From: Methylophilaceae bacterium
GTDB taxonomy: Bacteria; Pseudomonadota; Gammaproteobacteria; Burkholderiales; Methylophilaceae
Length of the DNA: 64,000 nucleotides
Assembly: GCA_018398995.1 (NCBI GenBank)
Contig: CP073759.1
Span: forward strand, 558,001 to 622,000
Reading direction: 5' to 3'
Positions 8,199 through 18,143 of this stretch are shown piece after piece (the stretch's first letter is position 1; every line of letters starts with the position of its first letter). The notes under the pieces are model-generated. The model saw only the letters and a program-made list of their open reading frames with translations. It searched no databases and had not been told where the DNA came from. Position numbers and translations under genes: made by a program.

Positions 8199-9476
8199 CT
8201 ATTTTAGCTGTTCATATAATAAAGAGATAATGCGATTGGCAGTTGTACTCGCATCTGAATCGCCCTCTTTATCAACGATGTTAACTTTAGTGCCTGTATC
8301 AACTTCGGAAACCTTGATCATGTATTTTTTAGATGGGTCAGTTTTTTCATCCTTACCTTTCCAAAATTTTAACTTGTCCACTATAGTATTATCTTCTTGA
8401 GATTTTGATTTCTTTGCCGACTTATCCTCATCATCTTTCCAGAATGCTAAGGTTTCAAATAGGCCTTTTTTCTTTTTTTCTACTCCTTCGATATCAATAT
8501 CTGCATAGCGCACATAAAAGATACCTACAGATCGATCTTTATCTTCTACCACAAACCCCACTCTATCTAATGCTAAACCAACGCGACGCCAGCCACGGTC
8601 ATAGTCATCTTTTAGCTTGAGCGTAACGCTTTGGTTTTCTTCTTTCACAACCTCGGCATGTTTTTCTTTCACGGGATTATTTGCAATCTGTCTGGCCTGT
8701 TCATCAGCTAAACCCAGCTTAACCATTAAACGGCGCAACAACTCTACGTCTAAATCTTGTTCAAACTGGTCGAGTTTAACAGTCTTGTCAGTTTTATCCG
8801 CTCGGTAACCAATTTCAATTTCCCCTAGCTGGGTTTGAATTCTTTGCTTACCATCATCAGGCGTGCCAGCCACCGTCCGATGCGTCATAAAGATTTCTGT
8901 TGTTCCTTCTTGCTCGCCACGCTCTAAACGGGTTCGAAATTTACGTCTATCAGCAAGGCCAGAAAGACTATCTAACCATTTATCAAAGCGCTCACCATAA
9001 CTCCTTGTATCACTCTCTACTTTAATATTGTCCGAGCGCACCCATTCTGTTTCCATGACACCAGTTTGCGCATTTTCCACACGCACTGCAAACCCTTGTT
9101 CTAACCAAAACTCGCGCACTGCTGGCCAAACTTTTTCAGCTGGTGCATTGACGACAAGCCAACGTTGCCCACCTGCTCGCTCCATACGCACGCCCTCTGG
9201 ATTACGTAAGACTTGTTCAACACCAGGCTCTTCAGCCTCTTGAGCGCCAGTATATTCAGAATAACTAGTTGTACCTCTGATGTTATAGGCATCACTTGAG
9301 TTCACTGATGTCAAATCAGGCGGCACTTCTAAAGGACGACTGTTGATATTGCCTTTTTTATAATCTGAACTCGTGTCAATGAAAGGAATTTTAAATCCAC
9401 ATGCTGCCAACAATAAAGCAACTAAACTGACACCTGCCAACCTACTTAACGTATTTAATTTCATTAATCTCATCAT
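8199..9476 (-). CDS. bamC: Outer membrane assembly lipoprotein BamC
   Basis: BamC is a lipoprotein of the BAM complex, which inserts beta-barrel proteins into the outer membrane. The 425-residue product has a signal peptide with lipobox LLLAACG. An N-terminal lasso-like segment follows (SSDYKKG...RPLEVPPDLT, the part that contacts BamD), then two helix-grip domains. It is longer than the E. coli protein (about 344 residues), mainly through a charged Lys/Asp-rich linker around residues 335-370. It lies 3 bases after dapA, so co-transcription is expected; dapA-bamC adjacency is also found in E. coli. Confidence 0.88.
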   Translation of the reverse strand: MMRLMKLNTLSRLAGVSLVALLLAACGFKIPFIDTSSDYKKGNINSRPLEVPPDLTSVNSSDAYNIRGTTSYSEYTGAQEAEEPGVEQVLRNPEGVRMERAGGQRWLVVNAPAEKVWPAVREFWLEQGFAVRVENAQTGVMETEWVRSDNIKVESDTRSYGERFDKWLDSLSGLADRRKFRTRLERGEQEGTTEIFMTHRTVAGTPDDGKQRIQTQLGEIEIGYRADKTDKTVKLDQFEQDLDVELLRRLMVKLGLADEQARQIANNPVKEKHAEVVKEENQSVTLKLKDDYDRGWRRVGLALDRVGFVVEDKDRSVGIFYVRYADIDIEGVEKKKKGLFETLAFWKDDEDKSAKKSKSQEDNTIVDKLKFWKGKDEKTDPSKKYMIKVSEVDTGTKVNIVDKEGDSDASTTANRIISLLYEQLK

Positions 9477-9479
9477 TTT

Positions 9480-10355
9480 TTAATTAACTCCCGCTGCTTT
9501 CATTGCTGCACGTAATCTATCGTGATATTGCGAAGAGCAGCTTACCATTGGTAAGCGGATACCTGATTGAATCATCCCCATTTGGTGCAGCACCCATTTC
9601 ACTGGAATTGGATTAGCCTCTACAAACAACTGCTGATGCAAACCAAATAATTTTGCATTAATTGCGCAAGCTTCTGCAAGTCTTCCAGCTCTTGCTGCAG
9701 CACACATGTCAGACATTAACTTGGGCGCTATATTGGCTGTCACCGAAATAACACCATGACCGCCAAGTAGCATTAATGCAAGCCCAGTTGCATCATCGCC
9801 GCTGTAAATAGCAAAATCTTTCGGTGATCGCAGTATCAAGTCTGTACCGCGCTCTATGCTACCTGTTGCATCTTTAATACCGACAATATTTGGAATATGT
9901 GCCAACCTAAGCGCAGTCTCATTGGCAATATCGCAACCTGTGCGACCTGGCACATTATATAAAATTTGCGGAATATCGACTGCAGCAGCAACGGCAGCAA
10001 AATGTTGATAAAGTCCTTCTTGAGTCGGTTTATTGTAATATGGCGCAACCAGCAAGCAGGCATCTACGCCTATCTCTTTTGCTTTGGCAGTTAACTCGAT
10101 GGCTTCTTTTGTCGAATTTGCACCTGTACCCGCTATCACCTTCACCCGACCATTAATATGCTCTACAGCCGTTTTAATAAGGAGGTGGTGCTCTTCAAAA
10201 TCAACTGTCGGCGCTTCACCAGAAGTACCAACAATTACAATACCATCAGTTCCTGCGTTTACGTGAAAGTCAATTAACCTACGTAATGCGTCTAGATCAA
10301 GCTTTCCATCTTCAAACATGGGAGTGACAATTGCCACCATACTGCCTTGCAACAT
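9480..10355 (-). CDS. dapA: 4-hydroxy-tetrahydrodipicolinate synthase
   Basis: DapA condenses pyruvate with aspartate semialdehyde, the first committed step of lysine and diaminopimelate synthesis, in the cytoplasm. The 291-residue length is typical. Tyr133 (ILYNVPGRTG) and Schiff-base Lys161 (GIKDATGS) are in place, as is GTSGEAPT for pyruvate binding. The start MLQGSMVAIVTPM matches the E. coli N terminus MFTGSIVAIVTPM, so the first ATG is right although the ribosome site is weak. Confidence 0.95.
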   Translation of the reverse strand: MLQGSMVAIVTPMFEDGKLDLDALRRLIDFHVNAGTDGIVIVGTSGEAPTVDFEEHHLLIKTAVEHINGRVKVIAGTGANSTKEAIELTAKAKEIGVDACLLVAPYYNKPTQEGLYQHFAAVAAAVDIPQILYNVPGRTGCDIANETALRLAHIPNIVGIKDATGSIERGTDLILRSPKDFAIYSGDDATGLALMLLGGHGVISVTANIAPKLMSDMCAAARAGRLAEACAINAKLFGLHQQLFVEANPIPVKWVLHQMGMIQSGIRLPMVSCSSQYHDRLRAAMKAAGVN

Positions 10356-10661
10356 ATAAGAATCTACCTATTTTAAACAGCACATATTTTAACTGAACTC
10401 AGACTAAATTTGTGAAAAGCCGCACAATTGCCAAACCGTCAACAACTGATCTGATCTTTTTATATAAAAAAGTTATTAAAATATAATTATATATTCTTTG
10501 TTTATATATAAAAAACTGTTTATATTAATTTTTGTTTTAACAATTGGTATCACTTAGGGGCTAATGTTTCTGCGTCTTATCTGCAACGTGAGCAACCAGA
10601 TTGAACAGCTACATCAACTTGAAACACGTTATAATTATACAATTGATTAATTAACGACATT
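10356..10661. other. AT-rich divergent intergenic region between dapA and rnfA
   Basis: These 306 bases contain no convincing ORF. Bases 10440-10540 are almost entirely A and T with runs of TATATA. A TATAAT at 10630-10635 is a plausible -10 for rnfA, but no good -35 stands at 17 bases. dapA must also be transcribed leftward from here. Confidence 0.5.
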
Positions 10662-11249
10662 ATGGATATTAAAAGCTATTTCATTATTTTAGTAGGTACG
10701 GTGCTAGTTAATAACATCGTCTTGGTTAAAATTCTAGGGCTGTGCCCATTCATGGGCGTTTCTAAAAAATTAGAAGCGTCAATTGGAATGGCCGCTGCCA
10801 CTGCTTTTGTATTAACGGTTGGTTCAATGACTAGTTGGGTTATTGACCACTATTTGTTGCAACAATATCAGTTGGAATATCTACGCACCTTATCATTTAT
10901 TGTAGTCATTGCAAGTGTTGTGCAGTTTACACAAATGGTTATGGAAAAAAGCTTTCCTATTTTGTATCAAATGCTAGGCATATTCTTACCACTCATTACT
11001 AGCAATTGCGCTGTCCTAGGCATACCTTTGCTGAATGCTCAAACTGACAACGGTTTTATTCATTCTGCATTATTTGGCTTAGGTGGAGCGGCTGGCTTTT
11101 CAATGGTGCTTATTCTATTCGCATCATTGCGTGAAAGGCTAGAAGCTGCCGATGTACCGATGCCATTTAAAGGTTCTGCTATCGCGATGATTACCGCTGC
11201 ATTAATGAGCCTAGCCTTTATGGGTTTCGCTGGTCTAGATAATTATTAA
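10662..11249 (+). CDS. rnfA: Electron transport complex subunit RnfA
   Basis: RnfA is an integral subunit of the Rnf/Rsx complex, which couples ferredoxin and NAD redox chemistry to ion movement or, as Rsx, reduces SoxR. At 195 residues with six hydrophobic helices it fits the family. The cysteine motif [15 protein letters not shown] is at about residues 18-32 and the second, ITSNCAVLG, at about 112-120. These are the sites that hold the membrane-embedded iron-sulfur cluster shared with RnfE. It is the first gene of the rnfABCDGE-nth run. Confidence 0.93.
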   Translation: MDIKSYFIILVGTVLVNNIVLVKILGLCPFMGVSKKLEASIGMAAATAFVLTVGSMTSWVIDHYLLQQYQLEYLRTLSFIVVIASVVQFTQMVMEKSFPILYQMLGIFLPLITSNCAVLGIPLLNAQTDNGFIHSALFGLGGAAGFSMVLILFASLRERLEAADVPMPFKGSAIAMITAALMSLAFMGFAGLDNY

Positions 11250-11308
11250 CTGAAATAAATATTTGACTGCCTAATGTTAAGTTGCAAAAAAAGAGTATTG
11301 AATCAACC

Positions 11309-11857
11309 ATGTTAATCGCTTTATATATCATGTTAGGACTGGCACTGCTGCTGGGGGGCGTATTGGGTTATGCCGCACTCAAGTTTAAAGTTGAAGGTGA
11401 TCCGCTCATTGCGCGAATTGATGCCATATTGCCACAGACACAATGCGGACAATGCGGATATCCAGGATGTAAGCCCTATGCAACCGCAATCGCGAATGGC
11501 GAAGCAGATATTAATCAATGTCCACCAGGTGGTGACGAAGGCGTGCGTGCTTTAGCTGATTTAATGGGAGTGGAATATAAACCATTAAATGAAGAGCATG
11601 GTCAAACTAAACCAAAGGCAGTTGCTTTTATTGAAGAAGATTTATGTATTGGCTGCACTTTATGTATTCAAGCTTGTCCTGTAGATGCTATTTTGGGCGC
11701 AGCGAAACATATGCATACCATTGTCGCTAGTGAATGTACTGGTTGCGAACTTTGTGTAGCACCTTGCCCCGTAGACTGCATTACGATGGAGCCGATTGGA
11801 GAAACACCTGATAACTGGAAATGGAAACACCCGACTATACCGATTAAACCTGTGTAA
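11309..11857 (+). CDS. rnfB: Electron transport complex subunit RnfB
   Basis: RnfB is the ferredoxin-like electron-entry subunit of the complex. It has one N-terminal membrane helix, then a CGQCGYPGC-type 4Fe-4S motif with a fourth Cys in NQCPPGG, and then two classical 4Fe-4S motifs ([12 protein letters not shown] and [12 protein letters not shown]). I prefer the ATG at 11309 (182 residues) because it begins just before the membrane helix, as in other RnfB proteins. A TTG at 11282 in frame would add nine residues. It follows rnfA and precedes rnfC by 23 bases. Confidence 0.92.
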   Translation: MLIALYIMLGLALLLGGVLGYAALKFKVEGDPLIARIDAILPQTQCGQCGYPGCKPYATAIANGEADINQCPPGGDEGVRALADLMGVEYKPLNEEHGQTKPKAVAFIEEDLCIGCTLCIQACPVDAILGAAKHMHTIVASECTGCELCVAPCPVDCITMEPIGETPDNWKWKHPTIPIKPV

Positions 11858-11880
11858 AACACCACATGATAAAACACTAA

Positions 11881-13875
11881 ATGAATGCACCAATTAACAT
11901 TGCAAGCCTGTTGAAAAAAACAAAAGACGTTTTTCGTTTTCATGGCGGCGTTCATCCGCCTGAAAATAAAACGCAATCAACCCAATTACCCATTGGCAGA
12001 CTACCTATGCCTAAACAATTGGTTTTGCCGCTTCGTCAGCATGTTGGCAACATCCCAAAAACTAAAGTAGCCATTGGCGATAAAGTGCTTAAGGGCCAAC
12101 TAATTGCAGAGGCAGAAGGTGCTGTATCTGCGGCAATTCATGCGCCAACATCAGGAATAGTGAGTGCGATTGGTGAAGCGGTTATACCACACCCATCTGG
12201 CCTACCTGATCATTGCATCACCATTACACCAGATGGTGAAGATAGCTGGATAGAACGCCATCCACAAGATTGGCGTACTACAGATGTCGATACTTTAATT
12301 AATAGCTTGCACCTTTCAGGTATTGTTGGCTTAGGCGGCGCAACGTTTCCAACTCAAATCAAATTGCGTAGCGGCAAAACAACGATTCATACACTGGTTA
12401 TTAATGCCGCAGAGTGTGAACCTTATATTACCTGTGATGATATGCTAATGCGTGAGTATCATGAACAAATCGTTAATGGCATAGCGGTTGCCAAACGTTT
12501 ACTTGGCGCAACCAATGTGGTTATCGGCATTGAGGATAATAAAACAGAGGCCATTAAAGCGATGCGCGCAGCCATCGCCAATACGGACATTCAACTCAAA
12601 ATAGTCCCGACAATTTACCCGAGTGGTGATGCGCGACGTTTGGTCTATTTGTTACTCGGTCAAGAAGTGCCTCACAATAAGCGCTCAACTGAAGTAGGCA
12701 TTCAAGTATTCAATGTTGCGACAGTATTGGCACTGTATCGCTATTTTGAATTTGGCGAACCCGCTTTAAGCAGGGTTGTGTCGATGACTGGCAATGTAGA
12801 ACAGCCACAAAATTTTGAGGTCTTATTTGGCACACCATTGCTCGATTTGGTCAAGGCGGCTGGCGGTTCTAAAGCAGATACCAGTCATTACATCATGGGC
12901 GGTCCGATGATGGGTTTTAATCTTCCAAGCGAAAATGTACCCATCACTAAAGCAGCCAACTGCATTATTGCGGCATCTCCAACATTATTTGAACCAACTC
13001 CTCCAGCCATGCCATGCATCCGCTGTTCGCGTTGTGCCGATGCTTGCCCTGTCAATTTACAACCACAAGAACTATATTGGTTTGCTAAATCAGATAATTT
13101 TGAAAAAGCACATGATTACAACTTATTTGATTGCATTGAATGTGGCGCATGTTCTTATGTGTGTCCAAGCAATATTCCGCTAGTACAATATTATCGTTAT
13201 GCTAAGAGTGAAATTATTGCATTAGATAAAGCAAAAGAAGCCGCTAATATTGCCCGTGAGCGCAACGAATTTAGGCTTGCACGTATTGAAAGAGAAAAAC
13301 AAGAGCGTGCTGGCAAACATGCCGCTCGTGCACAAGGGGCCAAAGCAGCCGAAACTAGCCATGATGCACCAACAGCAAACGATAAACAAGCAGCCATTGC
13401 GGCGGCCATTGCGCGCGCAAAAGCACAAAAAAATGCGGACAATATACAACCCCAAAACACAACAAATCTTAGTGCATCAACCCAAGCTGAGATTGATGAA
13501 ATTAACGCACGTCGAGTTGCTGCAGGTTTAACTAAACAATCGCCTATTGAAGTTAATGCTGATAAACAAGCAAAAATAGCCGCTGCTGTTGCGCGTGCTA
13601 AATCACAAAAAGCCGAAGTTGATACTTTGAGACAAAATGCAGACAATCAAACAAAACAACCTGTCGCTGATATCGAAAAACAAGCCAAAATTAATGCCGC
13701 AATCGAGCGGGCAAAAACATTAAAAGCAGCGGCTGCAAAGGAAACGGTCAATGATGTCAATACACAGCCAGTCATCGATTTAGACAAGCAAGCTAAAATT
13801 GATGCCGCAATTGCGCGCGCCAAAGCACAAAAGGCTGCCGCATTGAAAGCTAAAGAAAATCAACCAAAGGAATAG
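11881..13875 (+). CDS. rnfC: Electron transport complex subunit RnfC
   Basis: RnfC is the peripheral subunit that carries the NADH/FMN site and two 4Fe-4S clusters. It has 664 residues, with the Rossmann-like NADH domain in the first half (GLGGATFPTQIKL), then CIRCSRCADACP and CIECGACSYVCP at roughly residues 380-425. The last 170 residues form a long charged, alanine-rich tail. In this tail a 16-residue unit of the type KQAKIDAAIARAKAQK occurs four times (near residues 501, 561, 599 and 636). Similar tails exist in gamma- and betaproteobacterial RnfC. Confidence 0.92.
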   Translation: MNAPINIASLLKKTKDVFRFHGGVHPPENKTQSTQLPIGRLPMPKQLVLPLRQHVGNIPKTKVAIGDKVLKGQLIAEAEGAVSAAIHAPTSGIVSAIGEAVIPHPSGLPDHCITITPDGEDSWIERHPQDWRTTDVDTLINSLHLSGIVGLGGATFPTQIKLRSGKTTIHTLVINAAECEPYITCDDMLMREYHEQIVNGIAVAKRLLGATNVVIGIEDNKTEAIKAMRAAIANTDIQLKIVPTIYPSGDARRLVYLLLGQEVPHNKRSTEVGIQVFNVATVLALYRYFEFGEPALSRVVSMTGNVEQPQNFEVLFGTPLLDLVKAAGGSKADTSHYIMGGPMMGFNLPSENVPITKAANCIIAASPTLFEPTPPAMPCIRCSRCADACPVNLQPQELYWFAKSDNFEKAHDYNLFDCIECGACSYVCPSNIPLVQYYRYAKSEIIALDKAKEAANIARERNEFRLARIEREKQERAGKHAARAQGAKAAETSHDAPTANDKQAAIAAAIARAKAQKNADNIQPQNTTNLSASTQAEIDEINARRVAAGLTKQSPIEVNADKQAKIAAAVARAKSQKAEVDTLRQNADNQTKQPVADIEKQAKINAAIERAKTLKAAAAKETVNDVNTQPVIDLDKQAKIDAAIARAKAQKAAALKAKENQPKE

Positions 13876-13876
13876 T

Positions 13877-14896
13877 TTGAACCGCTCACCCCACATTACT
13901 AATGCGCCTACAGTTAGCAGCATCATGTCCAAAGTGCTAATAGGATTACTGCCCGGCATTATTGTTTATGCATGGCTATTTGGTGGCGGCATTATCATTA
14001 CGCTAACGCTTGCCACCGCAACCGCATTGGTCACAGAGGCGCTGATGCTTAAACTACGCAAGCGGTCAATACAACCTTTTTTATCAGATTACAGCGCCAT
14101 TATCACGGCATGGCTCTTAGCATTAGCGATTCCACCACTGGCACCTTGGTGGTTGATTGTCGTTGGCACCGCCTTCGCCATTATTGTTGCCAAACAGCTT
14201 TACGGCGGCCTTGGCTACAACCCATTCAATCCAGCTATGGTTGGCTATGCTGTTCTATTGATTTCATTTCCAGTCATTATGACTAAGTGGCCTGCTGCAT
14301 TGAGTCTAGCGCAGACAAAGCTGAGTTTTATGGATCAATTTCATTATATATTTAGCGCCACACTGCCATCCAATGTCAATATAGATGCGGTTACATCTGC
14401 CACCCCTTTAGATTACCTAAAAACGCAACTAAAACTCAATCAAAGTATGACAGTCATTCAATCAGCCCCTATTTTTGGTATAGTGGGTAGCAAAGGGGTT
14501 GAAATGATTGTGCTGGCTTACCTTGCGGGGGGTCTGTTTTTATTGCAGCAACGTATTATCACTTGGCACTTACCCATTGCATTCTTAGGCGCTATTGCCG
14601 CCATTGCTGGTCTTTTTTGGATTATTGATTCCACTCAGTTTGCCAGCCCAATGTTTCATTTATTTAGCGGCGCTAGCATGTTGGGTGCCTTTTTCATTTT
14701 AACCGATCCCATCAGTGGGCCAACGACACAAAAAGGCAAACTCTACTTTGCTGCTGGTGCCGGCATCATCACTTACTTAGTGCGCGTTTATGGCGGCTAC
14801 CCTGACGGTGTTGCTTTTGCTGTTATTTTTATGAATATTTGCGTACCGCTGATTGATATGTATACACAGCCACGTGTATTTGGACACAGGGAATAA
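13877..14896 (+). CDS. rnfD: Electron transport complex subunit RnfD
   Basis: RnfD is a polytopic membrane subunit that binds FMN covalently. The 339-residue product carries many hydrophobic helices and the flavinylation segment DAVTSATPLDYLK, in which a Thr of SAT is the expected attachment site. It starts with TTG at 13877, one base after the rnfC stop, with AAAGGA in the rnfC end as ribosome site. The N terminus NRSPHITNAPTVSSIM aligns with the family, so the later ATG at 13925 would be too short. Confidence 0.92.
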   Translation: MNRSPHITNAPTVSSIMSKVLIGLLPGIIVYAWLFGGGIIITLTLATATALVTEALMLKLRKRSIQPFLSDYSAIITAWLLALAIPPLAPWWLIVVGTAFAIIVAKQLYGGLGYNPFNPAMVGYAVLLISFPVIMTKWPAALSLAQTKLSFMDQFHYIFSATLPSNVNIDAVTSATPLDYLKTQLKLNQSMTVIQSAPIFGIVGSKGVEMIVLAYLAGGLFLLQQRIITWHLPIAFLGAIAAIAGLFWIIDSTQFASPMFHLFSGASMLGAFFILTDPISGPTTQKGKLYFAAGAGIITYLVRVYGGYPDGVAFAVIFMNICVPLIDMYTQPRVFGHRE

Positions 14897-14897
14897 A

Positions 14898-15527
14898 ATG
14901 GCAGAAACGCCACTTAAGCACGCGACGAAAACTGCACTCACTTTAGTGGCGTTTGCATTTACGTTTACTTTATTAATGACTGTCGTTTATCAAGTCACAA
15001 AAGCACCAATTGAAAAAAGTGAAGCGGCAGCAAGAATTGCGCTGTTCCAACAGGTTATTCCACTTAATCGCTACGATAATGCGGTTTTAGAGGATACAAT
15101 TAGTATTAACCCAAGCGAGTTACTAGGCAATAAAAAAGCGAGTATGGCTCATATTGCACGGATGCATGATGTGCCAGTTGCCGTCATTTTAGAAGCCGTT
15201 GCTCATGATGGTTATAGTGGTGATATTAAATTATTAGTTGCCATCAATCATGATGGCTCTCTTTCTGGGGTGCGCGTCATTAAACATTCAGAAACGCCAG
15301 GACTGGGTGATTATATTGATATTGCAAAATCAACATGGATTAAACTATTTGATGGAGAGTCACTCTTAAAGACAAGTGACAACAATTGGGCGGTAACCAA
15401 AGATGGTGGCACATTTGATTACATGGCAGGCGCAACAATCACACCACGTGCAGTGGTTAAAGCAGTCCATAAAGCATTACAGTATTTTGAAGAAAACAAA
15501 GCGACTTTATTGCCTCCCACAACATGA
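14898..15527 (+). CDS. rnfG: Electron transport complex subunit RnfG
   Basis: RnfG is a membrane-anchored periplasmic flavoprotein of the complex. It has 209 residues: one helix at about 13-35, then an FMN-binding domain with the covalent flavin motif near the C terminus (DYMAGATITPRAV), where Thr of the GAT triplet carries FMN in known RnfG proteins. The ATG at 14898 lies one base after the rnfD stop. Earlier in-frame starts lie inside rnfD and are rejected. Confidence 0.92.
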   Translation: MAETPLKHATKTALTLVAFAFTFTLLMTVVYQVTKAPIEKSEAAARIALFQQVIPLNRYDNAVLEDTISINPSELLGNKKASMAHIARMHDVPVAVILEAVAHDGYSGDIKLLVAINHDGSLSGVRVIKHSETPGLGDYIDIAKSTWIKLFDGESLLKTSDNNWAVTKDGGTFDYMAGATITPRAVVKAVHKALQYFEENKATLLPPTT

Positions 15528-15553
15528 ACGATCGCGTCTTATAGAGGTTAAGT

Positions 15554-16240
15554 ATGATGAATCAATTTAAGAACATTACCGAAAATGGCATATGGAAACA
15601 AAATCCTGGCGTGGTCCAGTTACTTGGCTTATGCCCGACGCTGGCAGTAACAACGACGGTAGTCAACGGCGTCAGTTTGGGTTTAGCAACTGCATTAGTT
15701 ATGGCTGCTGCCAGTGGAGCAGTTTCCCCAGTAAGAAAATTTGTGCCGAATGAGATTCGCTTACCCGTATTTATCCTCGTGATTGCTGCTTTGGTTACGG
15801 TGATTGATTTGCTCATTCATGCGTTTGCAGAGCCGTTACATAAAGTACTTGGAATATTTATTCCATTGATTGTGGTTAACTGCATCGTATTGGGTCGTGT
15901 CGATGCTTTTGCGGCAAAAAATCCGCCATTACCCGCTATTTGGGATGGCTTTATTATGGGGATAGGCTTAACGTTAGTACTTGCCACACTCGGCGGTATG
16001 CGTGAAGTACTGGGCAAAGGCACTTTATTTTCAGGACTAGACTTAGCCTTGGGCGAAAACTTTAAACATGTTGTCTTCACCATTATTCCTGATTACCAAG
16101 GATTTTTACTGGCCGCTTTACCACCTGGCGCCTTCCTTGGATTGGCGTTTTTAATTGCTGCACACAACTGGATGGAGCAACGCAAAGCAGCTAAAAAACC
16201 AACAACAACAGCAAGCACCTCCCTAAAACCAGCTCATTAA
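15554..16240 (+). CDS. rnfE: Electron transport complex subunit RnfE
   Basis: RnfE is the paralogue and partner of RnfA. At 228 residues it has six hydrophobic helices and the two inverted cysteine motifs (VVQLLGLCPTLAVT near residue 21 and IVVNCIVLGRVDAF near residue 110). Together with RnfA it holds a cluster within the membrane. The C terminus ends in a Lys/Thr-rich tail. The gene is preceded by AGAGGT and lies 26 bases after rnfG. Confidence 0.92.
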   Translation: MMNQFKNITENGIWKQNPGVVQLLGLCPTLAVTTTVVNGVSLGLATALVMAAASGAVSPVRKFVPNEIRLPVFILVIAALVTVIDLLIHAFAEPLHKVLGIFIPLIVVNCIVLGRVDAFAAKNPPLPAIWDGFIMGIGLTLVLATLGGMREVLGKGTLFSGLDLALGENFKHVVFTIIPDYQGFLLAALPPGAFLGLAFLIAAHNWMEQRKAAKKPTTTASTSLKPAH

Positions 16241-16267
16241 TCAGCATTTAATAAACAATCAATAGCA

Positions 16268-16936
16268 ATGAATGCTGATAAACGGTTTCAGATTTTTCAA
16301 CGTCTCAGTCATGCCATTCCGACACCAACCACTGAGCTTGAATATAATTCAATTTTCGAACTACTGATTGCCGTTATTTTGTCAGCACAAGCCACTGACA
16401 AAGGCGTCAACATTGCCACACGAAAACTATATGCCATCGCCAATACGCCACAAGCAATCTACCATTTAGGTGTTGAGGGTTTAGAAGGCTATATCAACAC
16501 CATCGGCTTATATCATGCCAAAGCTAAAAATGTCATTGCTTGCTGTCATCAGCTCATTACGCAACATCATAGTGAAGTCCCAAATACGCGCGAAGCGTTA
16601 GAAGCATTGCCTGGTGTTGGGCGTAAGACGGCAAATGTGATATTAAACACTGCGTTTGGTCAGCCTACGATTGCAGTTGATACGCATTTATTTAGGCTTG
16701 GCAATCGCACGCGATTAGCCACTGGCAAGAATGTGTTGGCGGTTGAAAAAAAATATTTAAAAACAATTCCTAAGCAATTTTTACATGATGCACACCATTT
16801 ATTGATTTTACATGGTCGCTATACTTGCACTGCACGCAATCCTAAATGTGGTGAATGTTGTATTGTTGATCTATGCGAATATAAGCACAAAGTCATCCCC
16901 AAACCGCATTTAATGTCTGGTGAGCTGGCTAATTGA
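16268..16936 (+). CDS. nth: Endonuclease III
   Basis: Nth is a DNA glycosylase/AP lyase that removes oxidised pyrimidines. The helix-hairpin-helix LPGVGRKTANV contains catalytic Lys120, and Asp138 (VDTHLFRL) completes the active site. Four cysteines in the C-X6-C-X2-C-X5-C pattern (187, 194, 197, 203) bind the 4Fe-4S cluster. The 222-residue length is close to the E. coli enzyme (211). nth also follows the rnf/rsx genes in E. coli, which supports the operon call. Confidence 0.95.
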   Translation: MNADKRFQIFQRLSHAIPTPTTELEYNSIFELLIAVILSAQATDKGVNIATRKLYAIANTPQAIYHLGVEGLEGYINTIGLYHAKAKNVIACCHQLITQHHSEVPNTREALEALPGVGRKTANVILNTAFGQPTIAVDTHLFRLGNRTRLATGKNVLAVEKKYLKTIPKQFLHDAHHLLILHGRYTCTARNPKCGECCIVDLCEYKHKVIPKPHLMSGELAN

Positions 16937-17120
16937 AATGAACAATGCGCCAAGTTGAGACACCCATTCTAGTAGATGAAATAGTGAATCTAGCGACAAA
17001 AAAGTCGCTAAAGATTGAGCGCTCTAGTTTAGGCCTATTGCACAAAAGATTGAAATATTACAACATACTATTGTGCTAGCGTTGTTTTCAGGAAAAACCT
17101 AACATTAAAGATAATGACAC

Positions 17121-17567
17121 ATGAGTTTATTTAATCCATCACGCGATGAAGTGCGCGACTTATTTTTTAATAGCTGGGCTAAGTTTAAAGGTCAGCAAGC
17201 GCTAACCGACCTAGAAAAATTAACCATCAGCATCATCCAGATGCATCCTGAATACCATCCTATTTTAGATAAACCAGAGCAATATAAACAACAAGCTTAT
17301 TTTCCGGAACAAGGTGAAACCAATCCATTTTTGCATATGAGCTTGCATTTATCGGTTTTAGAGCAGATTAGTATTAACCAACCCACAGGCATTGCGAGTA
17401 TTTATACAAGCTTAAAAAACAAATACCAAGAAGAGCATTCTGCGCAACATGATATCTTAGATTGCTTAGGCGAAACTATTTGGCTGGCGCAACAGAACAA
17501 AACGGGACTAGATGCGGTCCATTATCTAGAGTTATTACACAATAAAATTGGCCAAACTACTCAATGA
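17121..17567 (+). CDS. DUF1841 family protein
   Basis: This 148-residue soluble protein opens with MSLFNPSRDEVRDLFF and contains HPEYHPIL and NPFLHMSLHLSVLEQ, the hallmark wording of the DUF1841 family found in beta- and gammaproteobacteria. Several conserved histidines suggest metal binding, but no function is established. Its stop overlaps the start of the sigma-factor gene (ATGA), so it is co-translated with the regulatory pair that precedes the RiPP cassette. Confidence 0.8.
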   Translation: MSLFNPSRDEVRDLFFNSWAKFKGQQALTDLEKLTISIIQMHPEYHPILDKPEQYKQQAYFPEQGETNPFLHMSLHLSVLEQISINQPTGIASIYTSLKNKYQEEHSAQHDILDCLGETIWLAQQNKTGLDAVHYLELLHNKIGQTTQ

Positions 17568-18139
17568 CAAGTCATCTCAAGCAAAATAAGCATGCCCAAG
17601 CACATGATTGGCTTAACGAACACGGAGACTATCTCTACCGCTTTGCCCTAGCGCGATTACGCGATCCGCATCAAGCAGAGGATGTGGTACAAGAAACATT
17701 GATGGCAGCGCTTAAAGCAGATAATTTTAACGAACAATCCTCAGTGCGTACCTGGCTAACAGGCATACTCAAACACAAAATAATTGATCTGATACGTAAA
17801 AGCAGTCGCGAAGTAGTTGCATCCGACATGATGTCTGAAGAGGATGCTAATATGGACGATTTTTTCGATAAGGCAGGGCATTGGGTAGATAAGCCACAAA
17901 GCTGGCACATGCCAGAAAGCGCGTTAGAGCAGCAACAGTTTTTCAAAGTTTTACAATCTTGCTTAGATAAAATACCCAATAAACTTGCGACTTTATTTAT
18001 GCTACGCGATGTACATGAAACGGATAATGAAGAAATTTGTAAGGAACTGAATATTACCTCGACCAATGCTTGGGTCATGTTATATCGGGCTCGCATGGGC
18101 ATCAGGAAATGTTTAGAAATCAATTGGATAGGTCATTAG
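17564..18139 (+). CDS. ECF-type RNA polymerase sigma factor
   Basis: A 191-residue sigma-70 family protein. Region 2 lies at about residues 20-85 (YRFALARLRDPHQAEDVVQETLMAAL, then VRTWLTGILKHKIIDLIRK). Region 4 is C-terminal (LPNKLATLFMLRDV through VMLYRARMGIRKCL). It has only these two regions, so it is an extracytoplasmic-function type. A small zinc-finger protein follows 4 bases later, the usual sigma/anti-sigma order. The cassette just downstream is the obvious candidate target, but no promoter has been proven. Confidence 0.88.
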   Translation: MTSHLKQNKHAQAHDWLNEHGDYLYRFALARLRDPHQAEDVVQETLMAALKADNFNEQSSVRTWLTGILKHKIIDLIRKSSREVVASDMMSEEDANMDDFFDKAGHWVDKPQSWHMPESALEQQQFFKVLQSCLDKIPNKLATLFMLRDVHETDNEEICKELNITSTNAWVMLYRARMGIRKCLEINWIGH

Positions 18140-18143
18140 ATAA

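Noticed and set aside
13197-13646. 149-codon minus-strand frame inside rnfC
   Set aside because: It mirrors the Ala/Lys-rich tail of RnfC; its composition is that of an antisense shadow.
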